Below are positions 16,416 to 25,475 of a DNA stretch of 64,000 nucleotides, piece after piece. Location of the stretch: assembly GCA_003104975.1 (NCBI GenBank), contig PQAM01000008.1, positions 248,001-312,000 on the forward strand. The letters are read 5' to 3'. Source of the stretch: Candidatus Methylomirabilota bacterium (lineage in GTDB: Bacteria; Methylomirabilota; Methylomirabilia; Methylomirabilales; Methylomirabilaceae). A program made the position numbers and the translations under genes. How positions within the stretch are numbered: position 1 is the first letter of the stretch; the number at the start of each line of letters is the position of its first letter. The notes under the pieces are model-generated. The model saw only the letters and a program-made list of their open reading frames with translations. It was not told the DNA's origin and made no database searches.

Positions 16416-17753
16416 CTACTCGGAGAGCGCTGCCTTAGCCTGGTCTGCGACAACGACCAGAACGTAACCCTCCGGCTTGAGATAGGTACGCGCGACCCGT
16501 AGGATATCCTCTTTACTGACGCCCTCAATCAGCGTTCGGTACCGGTCTGCGTAGTCCAATCCTAATTTATAATACTCGACCGTTGAAATCAACCCGGCCA
16601 GCTTCGCGTTGGTGTCGAGCCGCATGGGAAAGCTTCCGATAAGGTAGGCCTTGGCATCCGCCAGCTCCTGATCGCTCACCCCCTGCTCCCGGATCCGCTG
16701 AAGCTCCCGTACCACCTCCCGTACGGCCGGGCCGGCTGTTTCGTTCTTGGTCTGCAGCACCACCTGAAAGGCGCCCGGCTCCAGACCGGGAGAGAATTGG
16801 GAGCTGACATCATAGGCCCAGCCGTTCTTTTCGCGGATTCGCTCTACCAGGCGGGAGGAAAACCCGCCCCCGCCAAGAATATAGTTCATCACGGTGAGTG
16901 CGTAGAAATCAGGGTTGTCTCGCCGGATACCTTGATGGCCGAGGACAATACTGGCCTGTGTCACACGTCGATCGATCTTTTTGACAACGATCCTCTCCTG
17001 AAGCGGCGTGGGCACCGTCGCTCGCTCGACCGACGCCTTACCTCTTGTCCACGAACCGAGCGATCTGCGGATCCGGTCGGTGATCTCATCGCGATCAACG
17101 TCGCCCACGATGGTGATCGAGGTCCGCTCCGGCGTGTAGTGATCGCGATAAAACCCCAGAATATCATCCCGGGTGATCGCCGCGAGGGAGGCATCGGTTC
17201 CCTCCAGTGGGCGGCCGTATGGATGACTCCCAAAGACCAGCCGGTTGAACTCCTCCTCCGCCACCTCGCCGGGGTCCTCCTGCCGCTTTCGCAACGCCGC
17301 CCTGAGCTCTTGCACCTTCCTGACGATCTCCCCCTGTTCGAAGACCGGGTGCAGCAGGATGTCCGACAGCAATTCCAGTCCCTTCGGTAGATCTTTTTTC
17401 AAGACGGTCAGATCCACCTCGCTGGAGTCCCGGCCGGCGGATGACGACAGGGAGGCGCCGATAAAGTCGACCGACTCGTCGATCTGGGCGGCCGTTCGGC
17501 TCGTCGTACCCCTTGTGAGCAGAAGGGCTGTCAGATCGGCCAGCCCGGCGCGCGTCTCCGGCTCCCAGAGTGAGCCCGCCTGTACCGTCACCTTAATCGT
17601 GACGATCGGCAGCGCGCGGCTGCTCCTGATCAGCAGGGTCAACCCATTGTCCAGAACCTGCCGCTCGGCCAATGGGGCCGCGGTCGCGACAACGGGCAGC
17701 AGCAGAAGCAGTAGAAGACCGACCGCTCCAGCCTTACTGTACCGACGAATCAT
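16416..17753 (-). CDS. M16-family peptidase-like protein, catalytically silent partner
   Basis: A 445-residue secreted or lipoprotein-like M16 (pitrilysin) homologue: signal peptide at the N-terminus (AVGLLLLLLLPVVATA), two M16 domains, and GGGFSSRLVERIREKNGWAY in the second domain, which holds the substrate-binding Arg/Tyr. At the place of the zinc motif HxxEH it has AGLADL, so it should not bind zinc. The adjacent M16 gene has an intact motif, so the two likely form an active/inactive heterodimer, as known for other bacterial M16B pairs. The ATG at 17753 starts the signal peptide; a longer frame upstream is less likely. Confidence 0.88.
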   Translation of the reverse strand: MIRRYSKAGAVGLLLLLLLPVVATAAPLAERQVLDNGLTLLIRSSRALPIVTIKVTVQAGSLWEPETRAGLADLTALLLTRGTTSRTAAQIDESVDFIGASLSSSAGRDSSEVDLTVLKKDLPKGLELLSDILLHPVFEQGEIVRKVQELRAALRKRQEDPGEVAEEEFNRLVFGSHPYGRPLEGTDASLAAITRDDILGFYRDHYTPERTSITIVGDVDRDEITDRIRRSLGSWTRGKASVERATVPTPLQERIVVKKIDRRVTQASIVLGHQGIRRDNPDFYALTVMNYILGGGGFSSRLVERIREKNGWAYDVSSQFSPGLEPGAFQVVLQTKNETAGPAVREVVRELQRIREQGVSDQELADAKAYLIGSFPMRLDTNAKLAGLISTVEYYKLGLDYADRYRTLIEGVSKEDILRVARTYLKPEGYVLVVVADQAKAALSE

Positions 17754-17772
17754 CTCAGTTGCACCTCGCACT

Positions 17773-17796
17773 GGGCGCAGCAAGCAGCGCCCCTAC
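17773..17796 (-). repeat. 24-nt dispersed repeat copy
   Basis: A self-complementary GGGCGC...GCGCCC core with a flanking CCTAC in the 66-nt gap between the two M16 genes. The reverse complement occurs at 57025-57048 with one mismatch. Confidence 0.6.
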
Positions 17797-17819
17797 ATGA
17801 CCTTGCACCTTGTGCGCCG

Positions 17820-19184
17820 CTACTTCTTGATCTTTTCCGGAATCAGGATCCCAACGGTGCGGTTGTCCGGCGTCAGGTAGGTTTTTGCCGCCCGTTGCAG
17901 ATCCGCCGCCGTCACGGCGCGGATACCCGGGAGGTACGCGTCCCAGGCGCGCCAGCCGGCGACAATTTCATACTCAGCCAGCCGCCTGGCCAGATTGAAG
18001 ACCGAATCCTGTCCGAGCAGAAAGTCGGCTTCAATCTGATTCTTTGCCTTCTGTAACTCCCGATCCGGAACAGACTCGTTCTTCAGCCGCTCGATCTCTG
18101 CCGTCAGCGCCCGCTCAACCTCTTCGGCCGTTTTTCCGGGCATTACGCTGGCGTATAACGGAAACAGGTTGGGATCGATGCTCTCCCGGTGGTATCCTCC
18201 ACCGGCAAAAAGGGCAAGTTGTTGCTCGTATACCAGGCTCTTGTAGATTCTGGCACTCTTGCCGCCGGACAGGATATAGGCCAGCACCTCGAGCGCGAAG
18301 TTGTCGGGATGTTTCAGATTCGGGACGTGATACCCCATGAACACAAACGGTAGCTCCGCCTCCTTCTTCAGAAAGACCCGACGCTCTCCCCGTTGCGCCG
18401 GCTCCACAGCACGGACGACCGGCGGATCGACGCCCCGCGGAATCGAGCCAAAATACTGCCGGATCTTGGGAAGCAGTTCATCGCTGTTGAAATCACCGAC
18501 GACGACCAGCACCGCGTTGTTCGGTACGTAGTAGGTGTTGTAGTACCGTACCAGATCGTCCCTCGTGATCCCTTCGATATCGGTCATCCAGCCGATGACC
18601 GGCTGTCGGTAGGGATGGGCCTGGAACGCCGCCGCCGCCATCGCCTCCCTTAAGGCGGAGACCGGATCGTCGTCGGTGCGCAGACGGCGTTCTTCCATAA
18701 CGACCTTCTTCTCCGATTCCGCCTCTTTTGGATCGATCAACAGGCCCCGCATCCGATCAGCCTCGAGTTTCAGGGCCAGTTCGATCCGGTCCGATGCAAA
18801 GGTCTCGAAATAGCCGGTGTAGTCATCGCTGGTAAAGGCGTTATCCCGACCGCCGTTCTTTCTGATGATCCTCGAAAACTGCCCCGGACCCACATTGGAG
18901 GTCCCCTTGAACATCATATGTTCCAACAGGTGGGACAGACCGGTAGTGCCGGGCTGCTCGTTGCGCGCGCCGACCCGATACCAGACATGGATGGTGACCA
19001 CAGGCGCCTTATGCTCTTCAAGTAACAGGATTTTCAGCCCGTTTTCGAGCGTCGACTCTTTCACTCTGGCGGCCATCTGCGCCTCAGCCAGACCCTCAAA
19101 CAGCAGGAGGGACAGCACGATCCAGGCCGCTGTCGCGTCCCGCCTCCACAGGCGTCCTCTCTGTCGCACCAGCACCTCCATCAT
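17820..19184 (-). CDS. M16-family zinc metallopeptidase (active subunit)
   Basis: A 454-residue periplasmic pitrilysin-type peptidase with an N-terminal signal segment ending LAEAQ. The inverted zinc motif HLLEH is seen in GLSHLLEHMMFKGTSNVG (about residues 84-101), with the third ligand in the downstream KKVVMEERRLR. A second M16 domain follows. It starts at tandem ATG codons only 3 nt from the DUF192 gene and precedes the inactive M16 homologue, so both are one unit. Probable role: degrading small peptides or misfolded fragments in the periplasm, consistent with htrA at the operon head. Confidence 0.92.
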   Translation of the reverse strand: MMEVLVRQRGRLWRRDATAAWIVLSLLLFEGLAEAQMAARVKESTLENGLKILLLEEHKAPVVTIHVWYRVGARNEQPGTTGLSHLLEHMMFKGTSNVGPGQFSRIIRKNGGRDNAFTSDDYTGYFETFASDRIELALKLEADRMRGLLIDPKEAESEKKVVMEERRLRTDDDPVSALREAMAAAAFQAHPYRQPVIGWMTDIEGITRDDLVRYYNTYYVPNNAVLVVVGDFNSDELLPKIRQYFGSIPRGVDPPVVRAVEPAQRGERRVFLKKEAELPFVFMGYHVPNLKHPDNFALEVLAYILSGGKSARIYKSLVYEQQLALFAGGGYHRESIDPNLFPLYASVMPGKTAEEVERALTAEIERLKNESVPDRELQKAKNQIEADFLLGQDSVFNLARRLAEYEIVAGWRAWDAYLPGIRAVTAADLQRAAKTYLTPDNRTVGILIPEKIKK

Positions 19185-19187
19185 GCG

Positions 19188-19631
19188 CTAACGAGTCGAT
19201 TCATCGTATCTGACGCGGACTGTCTGACCCGCGCGAATATCCATTTCTTGAGTAAAGCCTGCAGGCACCTCCAACACAAGATCGGCGAGGTGACTGATAA
19301 CGGCAGGCGTTTCGTGCGGGCGCGGCGGAGGAATATTCGCGTGAATGGCGACAACCTCCCCCTCCCTGATCCATACAATGTCGAGTGGAATCAACATCCC
19401 TTTCATCCAGAATGTCCGGTGTTCCGCCGCATCAAAGGGAAAGAGCATCCCTTCACCCTTTGGAAGCGATGATCGACCCGCAAGCCCTTTGGCCTGCTCG
19501 CGCCTGGTCCGCGCCACCTCAACAGTAATCGTCACCCGATCGTCGATAACGACACTGCCCCTTTGAAGGGCCGAGGCGTTACAGACCCACATGACACTCA
19601 GTAAGAGACCAAGCAGCAGCGGACGCCTCAT
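19188..19631 (-). CDS. DUF192-family exported protein
   Basis: A 147-residue protein: signal peptide (about residues 1-21) then a DUF192 domain with the family markers TRREQAKGLAGRSSLPKGEG, FWMKGMLIPLDIVWI and ADLVLEVPAG. The function of DUF192 is not established. Its start overlaps the stop of htrA by 4 nt. Complete; no oddities. Confidence 0.88.
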   Translation of the reverse strand: MRRPLLLGLLLSVMWVCNASALQRGSVVIDDRVTITVEVARTRREQAKGLAGRSSLPKGEGMLFPFDAAEHRTFWMKGMLIPLDIVWIREGEVVAIHANIPPPRPHETPAVISHLADLVLEVPAGFTQEMDIRAGQTVRVRYDESTR

Positions 19632-20746
19632 GCCTCAGGCAACTCTCCCAGGCGAACCGATACGGTGAGCGACTTACCGCCCCTAAGCACTTCGATCCTG
19701 ATCTGGTCTCCCGCCTTCCGCTCCGCGTCCAGAAACGCCGTCAGATCGTCTATCGATGTGACCTTCCGACCCTCGACCGCGACAATGATGTCTCCCCCTA
19801 CACCTACCACCACATTGCCGACCCGTACCCGTCTTATCGCCCCCTTGATACCCGCGCGCTGAACAGGGCCTTTAGGAGCGACCTGTACCACCACGATGCC
19901 TTCTCGAACCGGCAGCTTCAGGGCGTCGGCCAGTTCCGGCGTGATGTCCAGACCGGCGATCCCCAACCAGGGATGGCTGACCCGCCCCTTGGCGATCAAC
20001 TGAGGGAGCAACCGTTTCGCCGTATTCACCGGGACGGCAAACCCGATTCCGACCGACCCGCCGCTTGGCGTATAGATCGCACTGTTGATGCCGATCACCT
20101 CGCCCCTCGAATTCAGCAGCGGTCCGCCCGAATTACCGGGATTAATCGGCGCATCGGTCTGGATAACACCTCGGATCTGCCGACCGCTCTCCGAACGCAA
20201 CGTCCGGCCCACCGAACTCACGACGCCACGCGTTACTGTTCGATCCAGGCCGAACGGATTACCGATCGCGATAGCCATCTGCCCCACCTGCAAGGCATCG
20301 CTGTTGCCCATCTTCAACGGAAACAGCTTCTCCTTTGGGACGGAGATCTTGATGACGGCCAGATCGTTACTCGGATCGCGGCCGATCAACTTGGCGGGAA
20401 CCTTACTTTTGTCGGGTAGTGTGACCTCCAGGCTGTCGGCCTCCTCCACCACATGGTTATTGGTCAGAATGTAGCCTCGGTCGTCGACTACGACACCCGA
20501 ACCGGCTCCCTTCTGAGGTATCGGATTGAAGAAGACATCGTAGGCTAGCGCAGTACTGGTGATATGAACGACGCCGGGGCTGGCATGTTTATAGACCGAG
20601 ATCACGATCTGTTCCTCGGGGCTGAGACCGGGGCCTTCGGTCTGGGTTTTTTCCGCCCAGGCATCGGTCCGGATAGCGAGGCATCCGACAGCCGCGAGTG
20701 CCGCGAATACGACACGTCGAACCCGAATGCAGCGGTAGATGGACAA
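19628..20746 (-). CDS. HtrA/DegP-like periplasmic serine protease with one PDZ domain
   Basis: A 372-residue envelope protease/chaperone. An N-terminal signal or anchor segment (about residues 11-31) is followed by a trypsin-like domain with catalytic His98 (LTNNHVVEEA), Asp128 (DPSNDLAVIK) and Ser206 (NPGNSGGPL), then a single PDZ domain (about 255-365). A single PDZ is closer to DegS or cyanobacterial HhoA types than to DegP. The start is a TTG at 20746: AAGGAG lies 8 nt upstream. It is the first gene of a five-gene minus-strand operon (htrA, DUF192, M16, M16, ccdA) with a strong promoter. Confidence 0.93.
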   Translation of the reverse strand: MSIYRCIRVRRVVFAALAAVGCLAIRTDAWAEKTQTEGPGLSPEEQIVISVYKHASPGVVHITSTALAYDVFFNPIPQKGAGSGVVVDDRGYILTNNHVVEEADSLEVTLPDKSKVPAKLIGRDPSNDLAVIKISVPKEKLFPLKMGNSDALQVGQMAIAIGNPFGLDRTVTRGVVSSVGRTLRSESGRQIRGVIQTDAPINPGNSGGPLLNSRGEVIGINSAIYTPSGGSVGIGFAVPVNTAKRLLPQLIAKGRVSHPWLGIAGLDITPELADALKLPVREGIVVVQVAPKGPVQRAGIKGAIRRVRVGNVVVGVGGDIIVAVEGRKVTSIDDLTAFLDAERKAGDQIRIEVLRGGKSLTVSVRLGELPEA

Positions 20747-20814
20747 ACGTCTCGCTCCTTCGATTTTTGTTTGCTCCCGAAAAAGATAAAGTGGACCTTC
20801 CGTCCACCTCGATC

Positions 20815-20843
20815 ACTGTAGAACACCAGCATAGGCTTGTCAA
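20815..20843 (-). promoter_or_regulatory. Promoter of the htrA operon
   Basis: On the minus strand, TTGACA (20843-20838), a 17-nt spacer and TACAGT (20820-20815). Just downstream a perfect 6-bp hairpin, GTGGAC with GTCCAC (20791-20807), lies in the 5' leader. The rest of 20844-20958 holds nothing I recognise. Confidence 0.78.
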
Positions 20844-20958
20844 CGTCCAAGGCGGGTCAATCTACCGTCAGTTGTGAGACGCAACCCCTTGATGCGCTGA
20901 TCGATGGGGGTATGCGTCACAAGAAGATAGAGAGGTCAACGAATGGCAAGCGGCAGGA

Positions 20959-21741
20959 TCAGCGTTCCATGGCCAGGACGCGGAGCATCTCGGCATGGAG
21001 CAGGCCGTTGCTGGCTACGATTTGGGGGTTAGACAGGCGATGCGGCCCACCGTGAAGGTCGGTCACCCGGCCGCCCGCCTCGGTGACCATCAGAATGCCT
21101 GCCGCCATGTCCCACGGATACAGCTTCAGCTCCCAGAAGCCGTCAAATCGACCGGCGGCCACATAGCAGAGGTCAAGGGCGGCTGAACCGGGGCGACGGA
21201 CGCCCTGCGCGCGTGTCATAAACTTCACGAACTGATCCAGGTTATTGTGCTCGGCACCTGCGACATCGTTGGGAAACCCGGTAGCCAGCAGCGCGTCAGG
21301 CAGGCCGGCGATGGTTGAGACCTGTAAACGCTTTCCGTTGAGAAACGCGCCTCCGCCTCGCTCGGCCATAAACAGCTCCTCCTGGCTCGGATCATATACG
21401 ATCCCGAAGATCAACTCTCCGTCTTGTTCCACCCCGATCGATACTGAGTAACAGGGGTAACCGTGGGCGTAATTGGTCGTCCCGTCCAGCGGGTCGACGT
21501 ACCACCGATATCCGGAATCGCCCTGGAGTCTGGTCCCCTCCTCACAGAGGACATTGTGGTGCGGCAGCGCCTGCCGCACCAGGTCGGCAATGGTTTCCTC
21601 TGAACGGCGATCCATATCGGTCACGAGGTTCTTCACCCCCTTGAACTCGATGGTTCGCTGTTGTTCTAACCCCTGGCGAAGGATCGCCCCGGCCTCCTTC
21701 GCAGCGCGCAGTGCGACCTCGCGTATGGCGTCGATTTCCAT
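20959..21741 (-). CDS. suhB: Inositol-1-monophosphatase family protein (SuhB-like)
   Basis: A 260-residue Mg-dependent, lithium-sensitive-type phosphatase. Metal-binding motifs: CEEGTR (about 69-74), WYVDPLDGTTNYAHGYPCY (about 83-101) and PWDMAAGILMVTEAGG (about 212-227). I chose the ATG at 21741 because AGGAGGAG is directly upstream; the open frame continues 25 codons further without a better signal. SuhB proteins hydrolyse inositol-1-phosphate and can also act in rRNA transcription; which role applies here cannot be told. Confidence 0.9.
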   Translation of the reverse strand: MEIDAIREVALRAAKEAGAILRQGLEQQRTIEFKGVKNLVTDMDRRSEETIADLVRQALPHHNVLCEEGTRLQGDSGYRWYVDPLDGTTNYAHGYPCYSVSIGVEQDGELIFGIVYDPSQEELFMAERGGGAFLNGKRLQVSTIAGLPDALLATGFPNDVAGAEHNNLDQFVKFMTRAQGVRRPGSAALDLCYVAAGRFDGFWELKLYPWDMAAGILMVTEAGGRVTDLHGGPHRLSNPQIVASNGLLHAEMLRVLAMER

Positions 21742-21913
21742 CGCTCCTCCTGATAACAGTGGGTGTAGTCTATCATATTGATCCAATGCTGTCGAAGCCT
21801 CGTCGATCTGGGTCACGCATTGTCCGGGACCTATCGTAGTGATAATATGGTGCGAGAGTGTGGGTCATGCTCTCCACGTACCTGACGAAATGATCGCGAG
21901 GCAGCGGTACCCC

Positions 21914-22033
21914 ATGACCATCGTCTGGAAGTGCCTCATCTGCGGCCACCACCAACAGGACGACCGGCCGCCGGCGCACTGTCCGAACTGCGGTGCGCCA
22001 AAGGAAGAGTTTGTCCTGGTAGAGGAGGACTGA
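21914..22033 (+). CDS. Small rubredoxin-like zinc/iron ribbon protein
   Basis: A 39-residue protein beginning MTIVWKCLICGHHQQDDRPP with two CxxC-type knuckles, CLIC and CPNC, spaced as in rubredoxin-like domains of rubrerythrins (HCPNCGAPKEEF). It is a stand-alone domain, probably binding one iron or zinc and acting in electron transfer or as a structural ribbon. The ATG at 21914 places the domain at the N-terminus; two upstream in-frame ATGs would add about 25 unmatched residues. It lies 47 nt before cstA. Confidence 0.75.
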   Translation: MTIVWKCLICGHHQQDDRPPAHCPNCGAPKEEFVLVEED

Positions 22034-22080
22034 TCGTTGTTGACGCGTGTTGAGCATCGACTGAAAAGGATCGGCGACGT

Positions 22081-23775
22081 ATGAGCCTGCCGTTACTCGC
22101 GGTCATTCTGCTGGTAGGAATCGGTGTGGGGTATCGGCTCTACAGCCGATTTGTGGCCGGGCAGTACGGTCTGGATGATACGCGTCAGACCCCGGCGTGT
22201 GAGATCAACGACGGGGTCGACTATGTCCCCACTAAACCGTTCTACCTGCTTGGCCAGCACTTCAGCGCCATTGCTGCGGCGGGTCCTATCGCCGGTCCGA
22301 TCATGGCCGCCCAGATGTTCGGATGGCTTCCGTGCCTGCTCTGGATCGGCCTGGGGACGATCTTTATCGGGGCAGTTCACGACTTCTCCAGTCTGGTAGC
22401 GTCGGTCAAACACGGCGCCCGGTCCATTGCCGAGATCGTCCGTGTGCATCTTGGGCCGCGGGGCTGGCTCATCATGATGCTCTTCATCTGGCTGGCCCTG
22501 ATCTATGTGATCGTGGCCTTTACCGATATCACGGCGAGCACCTTCGTCGGCAAAACGGAAGAGTTTGAGGGGGAGGTCTTCGCCTTTAATCCGGGCGGGG
22601 CGGTTGCTGCGGCGAGCATCATGTACCTGCTCCTCGCCGTTCTGATGGGATTAGTGCAGTGGCGCTTCAACCCGCCACTGTGGCTGCAGACACTCATCTT
22701 TGTCCCGGCGACCTTGGGCGTTGTCTGGTTCGGTACAAAGATTTCGACCCTCCTGATCCTGGACGTGAAGATGTGGGGGGTGCTGATTTTGCTTTACTGC
22801 TTCGCGGCCTCCCTCCTGCCGATGTGGCTCCTTCTCCAGCCGCGGGGATACCTGGGCGGGTTCATCCTGTATCTCACCCTCTTTGTCGGCCTCATCGGGA
22901 TCTTCTTTGGCGGATTTGAGGTCCAGCAGGAGTCGTTTAAGACCTGGCACGCGCCGGGTATGACCGGGGCGCTGTTTCCGTTTCTGTTTGTCACCATCGC
23001 CTGCGGCGCCTGTTCCGGCTTTCACGGCCTGGTCTGCTCGGGGACCACGTCAAAGCAGATCGAGAAAGAGGCCCACTGCCGGCCGGTAGGGTACGGTGCG
23101 ATGCTGCTGGAAGGGTTTGTGGCCTTTATCGCGCTGGCCACCGTCATGATCGTGGCTCAGCCTCAGCTTCAGGGAATGGCGCCGGGAAAGATCTATGGGG
23201 ATGGGATCGGCAGGTTCCTTGCGATCCTCATCGGCAAGGAGCATCTTCAATTCGCGATGACCTTTGGGGCTATGGCCTTTTCCACCTTTGTCTTCGATAC
23301 ACTGGACGTGGCCACCCGCCTGAGCCGCTATATCATTCAAGAGCTGTTCAACTGGTCCGGCAAGCGGGGTGCGGTACTCGCGACGGCGATGACGATTGTA
23401 TTGCCCCTTATGCTGATCACTACCTCCGGTGAGGGGGCCTATCGGCTCTTCTGGACCCTCTTCGGAACAGGCAATCAACTGCTGGCGGCCCTGACCCTTC
23501 TGGGGATTACGGTTTGGTTGAAACGGTCGTCTCGACCGACCTGGTTTGTCGCGCTGCCGATGCTCTTCGTCATGAGCATGACAATCTGGTCTCTTGTGAT
23601 TCAGGCGAGGGGGGCCTATGCCGTCATCCTGCAGGAGGGCCTCATCCTGAATACGACGATCTTGAATGGGGTTGTCAGCATCAGTCTATTGCTGCTCGCC
23701 GTGATGCTGATCGCTGAGGCGCTGCGAAGCCTGGCCCATCCGGCGATGTCGACGGCCAAGGCCCCGACCACCTGA
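22081..23775 (+). CDS. cstA: CstA-family carbon starvation / peptide-pyruvate transporter
   Basis: A 564-residue polytopic inner-membrane protein with about 14-16 hydrophobic segments. Family motifs include DGVDYVPTKPFYLLGQHFSA (about residues 44-63), AGPIAGPIMAAQMFGWLPC, GAVHDFSSLVASVKHGARSI and SGFHGLVCSGTTSKQI. Shorter than E. coli CstA (about 700 residues) but like other compact CstA proteins. CstA relatives import peptides or pyruvate under starvation; the substrate here is unknown. It precedes a phosphatase gene by 1 nt, so the two are co-transcribed. Confidence 0.93.
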   Translation: MSLPLLAVILLVGIGVGYRLYSRFVAGQYGLDDTRQTPACEINDGVDYVPTKPFYLLGQHFSAIAAAGPIAGPIMAAQMFGWLPCLLWIGLGTIFIGAVHDFSSLVASVKHGARSIAEIVRVHLGPRGWLIMMLFIWLALIYVIVAFTDITASTFVGKTEEFEGEVFAFNPGGAVAAASIMYLLLAVLMGLVQWRFNPPLWLQTLIFVPATLGVVWFGTKISTLLILDVKMWGVLILLYCFAASLLPMWLLLQPRGYLGGFILYLTLFVGLIGIFFGGFEVQQESFKTWHAPGMTGALFPFLFVTIACGACSGFHGLVCSGTTSKQIEKEAHCRPVGYGAMLLEGFVAFIALATVMIVAQPQLQGMAPGKIYGDGIGRFLAILIGKEHLQFAMTFGAMAFSTFVFDTLDVATRLSRYIIQELFNWSGKRGAVLATAMTIVLPLMLITTSGEGAYRLFWTLFGTGNQLLAALTLLGITVWLKRSSRPTWFVALPMLFVMSMTIWSLVIQARGAYAVILQEGLILNTTILNGVVSISLLLLAVMLIAEALRSLAHPAMSTAKAPTT

Positions 23776-23776
23776 C

Positions 23777-24571
23777 ATGAGGAAGCGGATGCCCACAGGC
23801 GACGAACTTCAGAGGCTCCTCGACTTTGCCGTCGGTGCAGCGACACAGGCCGGCGAGATCATCATGACCTACTTCCAGACTGCGTTGACGCCGGAGCGAA
23901 AACCGGATCGGACCTTTGTGACGGCGGCCGACCGTCAGGCCGAGGAGAGACTCCGAACCTTGATCCGGCAGACCTATCCGGACCACGGAGTTCTTGGGGA
24001 GGAGTTCGGCGAGCAGCGGGGAGATTCCAACCGGATCTGGATTATCGACCCGCTCGACGGCACCGCCTCCTTTCTGCACGGCGTTCCGCTCTTCGGCGTC
24101 CTGCTCGGATTAGAGGTCGATGGGGAGGTAGTCCTTGGGGTCGCCAACTTCCCTGCGCTGAACGAAATCGTCTATGCCGCCAGGGGAATGGGCTGTTTCT
24201 GGAACGGGCGCCGTGCGTCGGTCTCCGGTCTGGATGATCTGAAGGAGGCGTTGCTCGTGTACACCGACGGCGCCGGTTTTGAGCCGCATGGACGTGAACC
24301 CGCCTTCCGCCACCTGATCACTGCCACCGGGATGTACCGGAGCTGGGGCGACTGTTACGGCCATATTCTGGTGGCAACAGGGCGGGCGGAGGTGATGCTC
24401 GATCCGGTGATGAGCATCTGGGACTGTGCGGCGCTGCTGCCAATTCTGCGCGAGGCGGGCGGTACCTTTACGGATTGGAAGGGGAGACCGACCATTCGGG
24501 GGGGGAACGCGATCTCAACCAACGGTCGGCTGTTCGATCAGGTGATGCAGGCCGTCAAGAAGGAGTACTAA
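23777..24571 (+). CDS. Inositol monophosphatase-family enzyme, histidinol-phosphatase (HisN)-like
   Basis: A 264-residue Mg-dependent phosphatase. The metal sites are GEEFGE (about 73-78), IIDPLDGTASFLHGVPLFG (about 92-110) and MSIWDCAALLPILREAGG (about 213-230). The run WGDCYGHILVATGRAEVMLD and the ending FTDWKGRPTIRGG are closer to HisN-type histidinol phosphatases than to SuhB, so it could supply the histidine pathway; other sugar or inositol phosphates remain possible. It follows cstA at once and is followed by a strong hairpin terminator. Confidence 0.82.
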   Translation: MRKRMPTGDELQRLLDFAVGAATQAGEIIMTYFQTALTPERKPDRTFVTAADRQAEERLRTLIRQTYPDHGVLGEEFGEQRGDSNRIWIIDPLDGTASFLHGVPLFGVLLGLEVDGEVVLGVANFPALNEIVYAARGMGCFWNGRRASVSGLDDLKEALLVYTDGAGFEPHGREPAFRHLITATGMYRSWGDCYGHILVATGRAEVMLDPVMSIWDCAALLPILREAGGTFTDWKGRPTIRGGNAISTNGRLFDQVMQAVKKEY

Positions 24572-24620
24572 CACAATACGTCCGGCGCGTCTGTCCGAGT
24601 CTCGGTTCCAATAAATAACA

Positions 24621-24651
24621 CGGGCGTTCCCAGGTGATCCGGGAACGCCCG
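24621..24651. terminator. Bidirectional hairpin terminator between convergent genes
   Basis: Perfect 11-bp stem CGGGCGTTCCC / GGGAACGCCCG around a 9-nt loop. On the minus strand it is followed by a T-rich tract (TGTTATTTATT), so it best ends the YtxH/DUF948 transcript. It also lies just after the phosphatase gene on the plus strand. Confidence 0.8.
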
Positions 24652-24671
24652 TTGCGATGTGGTTGTAGCGA

Positions 24672-24983
24672 TCATCGCTCCAAGAGCTTACCTCGTTCTC
24701 TGTCCATCGCCTCCTTACCGGCCTGGTAGGCGGCGGTCAGAATGGCCTTCTTTTCTTCAAAAATTTCTCTCCCTGCCCCGATGGCATCTTCGACCCGGTC
24801 TTTCACATCGTCAACGATATCCGTACTCCGATCCTTCACGTCTGTCGCGAGGTCCCTGAGGCGAGTGCGGGTCTTACGGCCCCCCTCCGGGGCAAACAGG
24901 AGAGCCAAGCTCGCTCCAAGCGCGCCGCCGATGATAAACGCGAGGCCAACAGACGCAGGCGAACACCCCCGTTCCTCACTCAT
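24672..24983 (-). CDS. YtxH-domain small membrane protein
   Basis: A 103-residue protein with one N-terminal transmembrane segment of the YtxH type (GLAFIIGGALGASLALLFAP followed by EGGRKTR), then a long charged helical tail with repeated valine/aspartate-lysine patterns. The family is general-stress associated in Bacillus but of unknown mechanism. The ATG at 24983 has AAGGAGGTGA upstream; an earlier GTG lies inside that site. It starts 5 nt after the DUF948 gene, with which it often occurs. Confidence 0.85.
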   Translation of the reverse strand: MSEERGCSPASVGLAFIIGGALGASLALLFAPEGGRKTRTRLRDLATDVKDRSTDIVDDVKDRVEDAIGAGREIFEEKKAILTAAYQAGKEAMDRERGKLLER

Positions 24984-24988
24984 GTTCG

Positions 24989-25378
24989 TCACCTCCTTTT
25001 TATGAGCCTGATGATGAGAGTCTTGAGACCGACCCGAAGGCCGGTCGTAAAGGCGGCACCGGCGATCAGCTTCGGATAGACGAACTGCTGTACCAACTGA
25101 TTCACATCCCGCACGGTCTGCCCTGCTTCAGCAATCGCGTCGAGTGTCCCGCCCATCTTTCCCAACCCACCGGTTACTTGATCCGAGGCGCGATTGAGGT
25201 TCCGAATCACCTCTTTCAGCTCCACCAGCGACGGTCGCAGTTCAAGCTCCACGACCCTCAGGAAATCCTCCGTCTGCCTCGCGGTACGGCGAAGCTGAAA
25301 CAGCATGGGGATCGCGGCGCATACCAACACGAAGAATAGGGCGACAATTGCCCATAGAGCGTACTCTACCGTAGACAT
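24989..25378 (-). CDS. DUF948-family membrane protein
   Basis: A 129-residue protein starting MSTVEYALWAIVALFFVLVC, an N-terminal membrane helix followed by a coiled-coil-like stretch (QTEDFLRVVELELRPSLVEL, KEVIRNLNRASDQV) and a short amphipathic tail. This pattern is DUF948, usually paired with YtxH proteins. AAGGAGG lies just before the ATG at 25378; the open frame continues far upstream but no better start exists. Function unknown. Confidence 0.82.
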   Translation of the reverse strand: MSTVEYALWAIVALFFVLVCAAIPMLFQLRRTARQTEDFLRVVELELRPSLVELKEVIRNLNRASDQVTGGLGKMGGTLDAIAEAGQTVRDVNQLVQQFVYPKLIAGAAFTTGLRVGLKTLIIRLIKRR

Positions 25379-25475
25379 GGGCCTCCTTAAGCAAATGCCC
25401 GGTGAACTCGGGTCTACTGTATCAAAGCCACCGGGTGAGGTCAAGGCGCAAGATTCCAGAGAGCTCATTTTTAGC

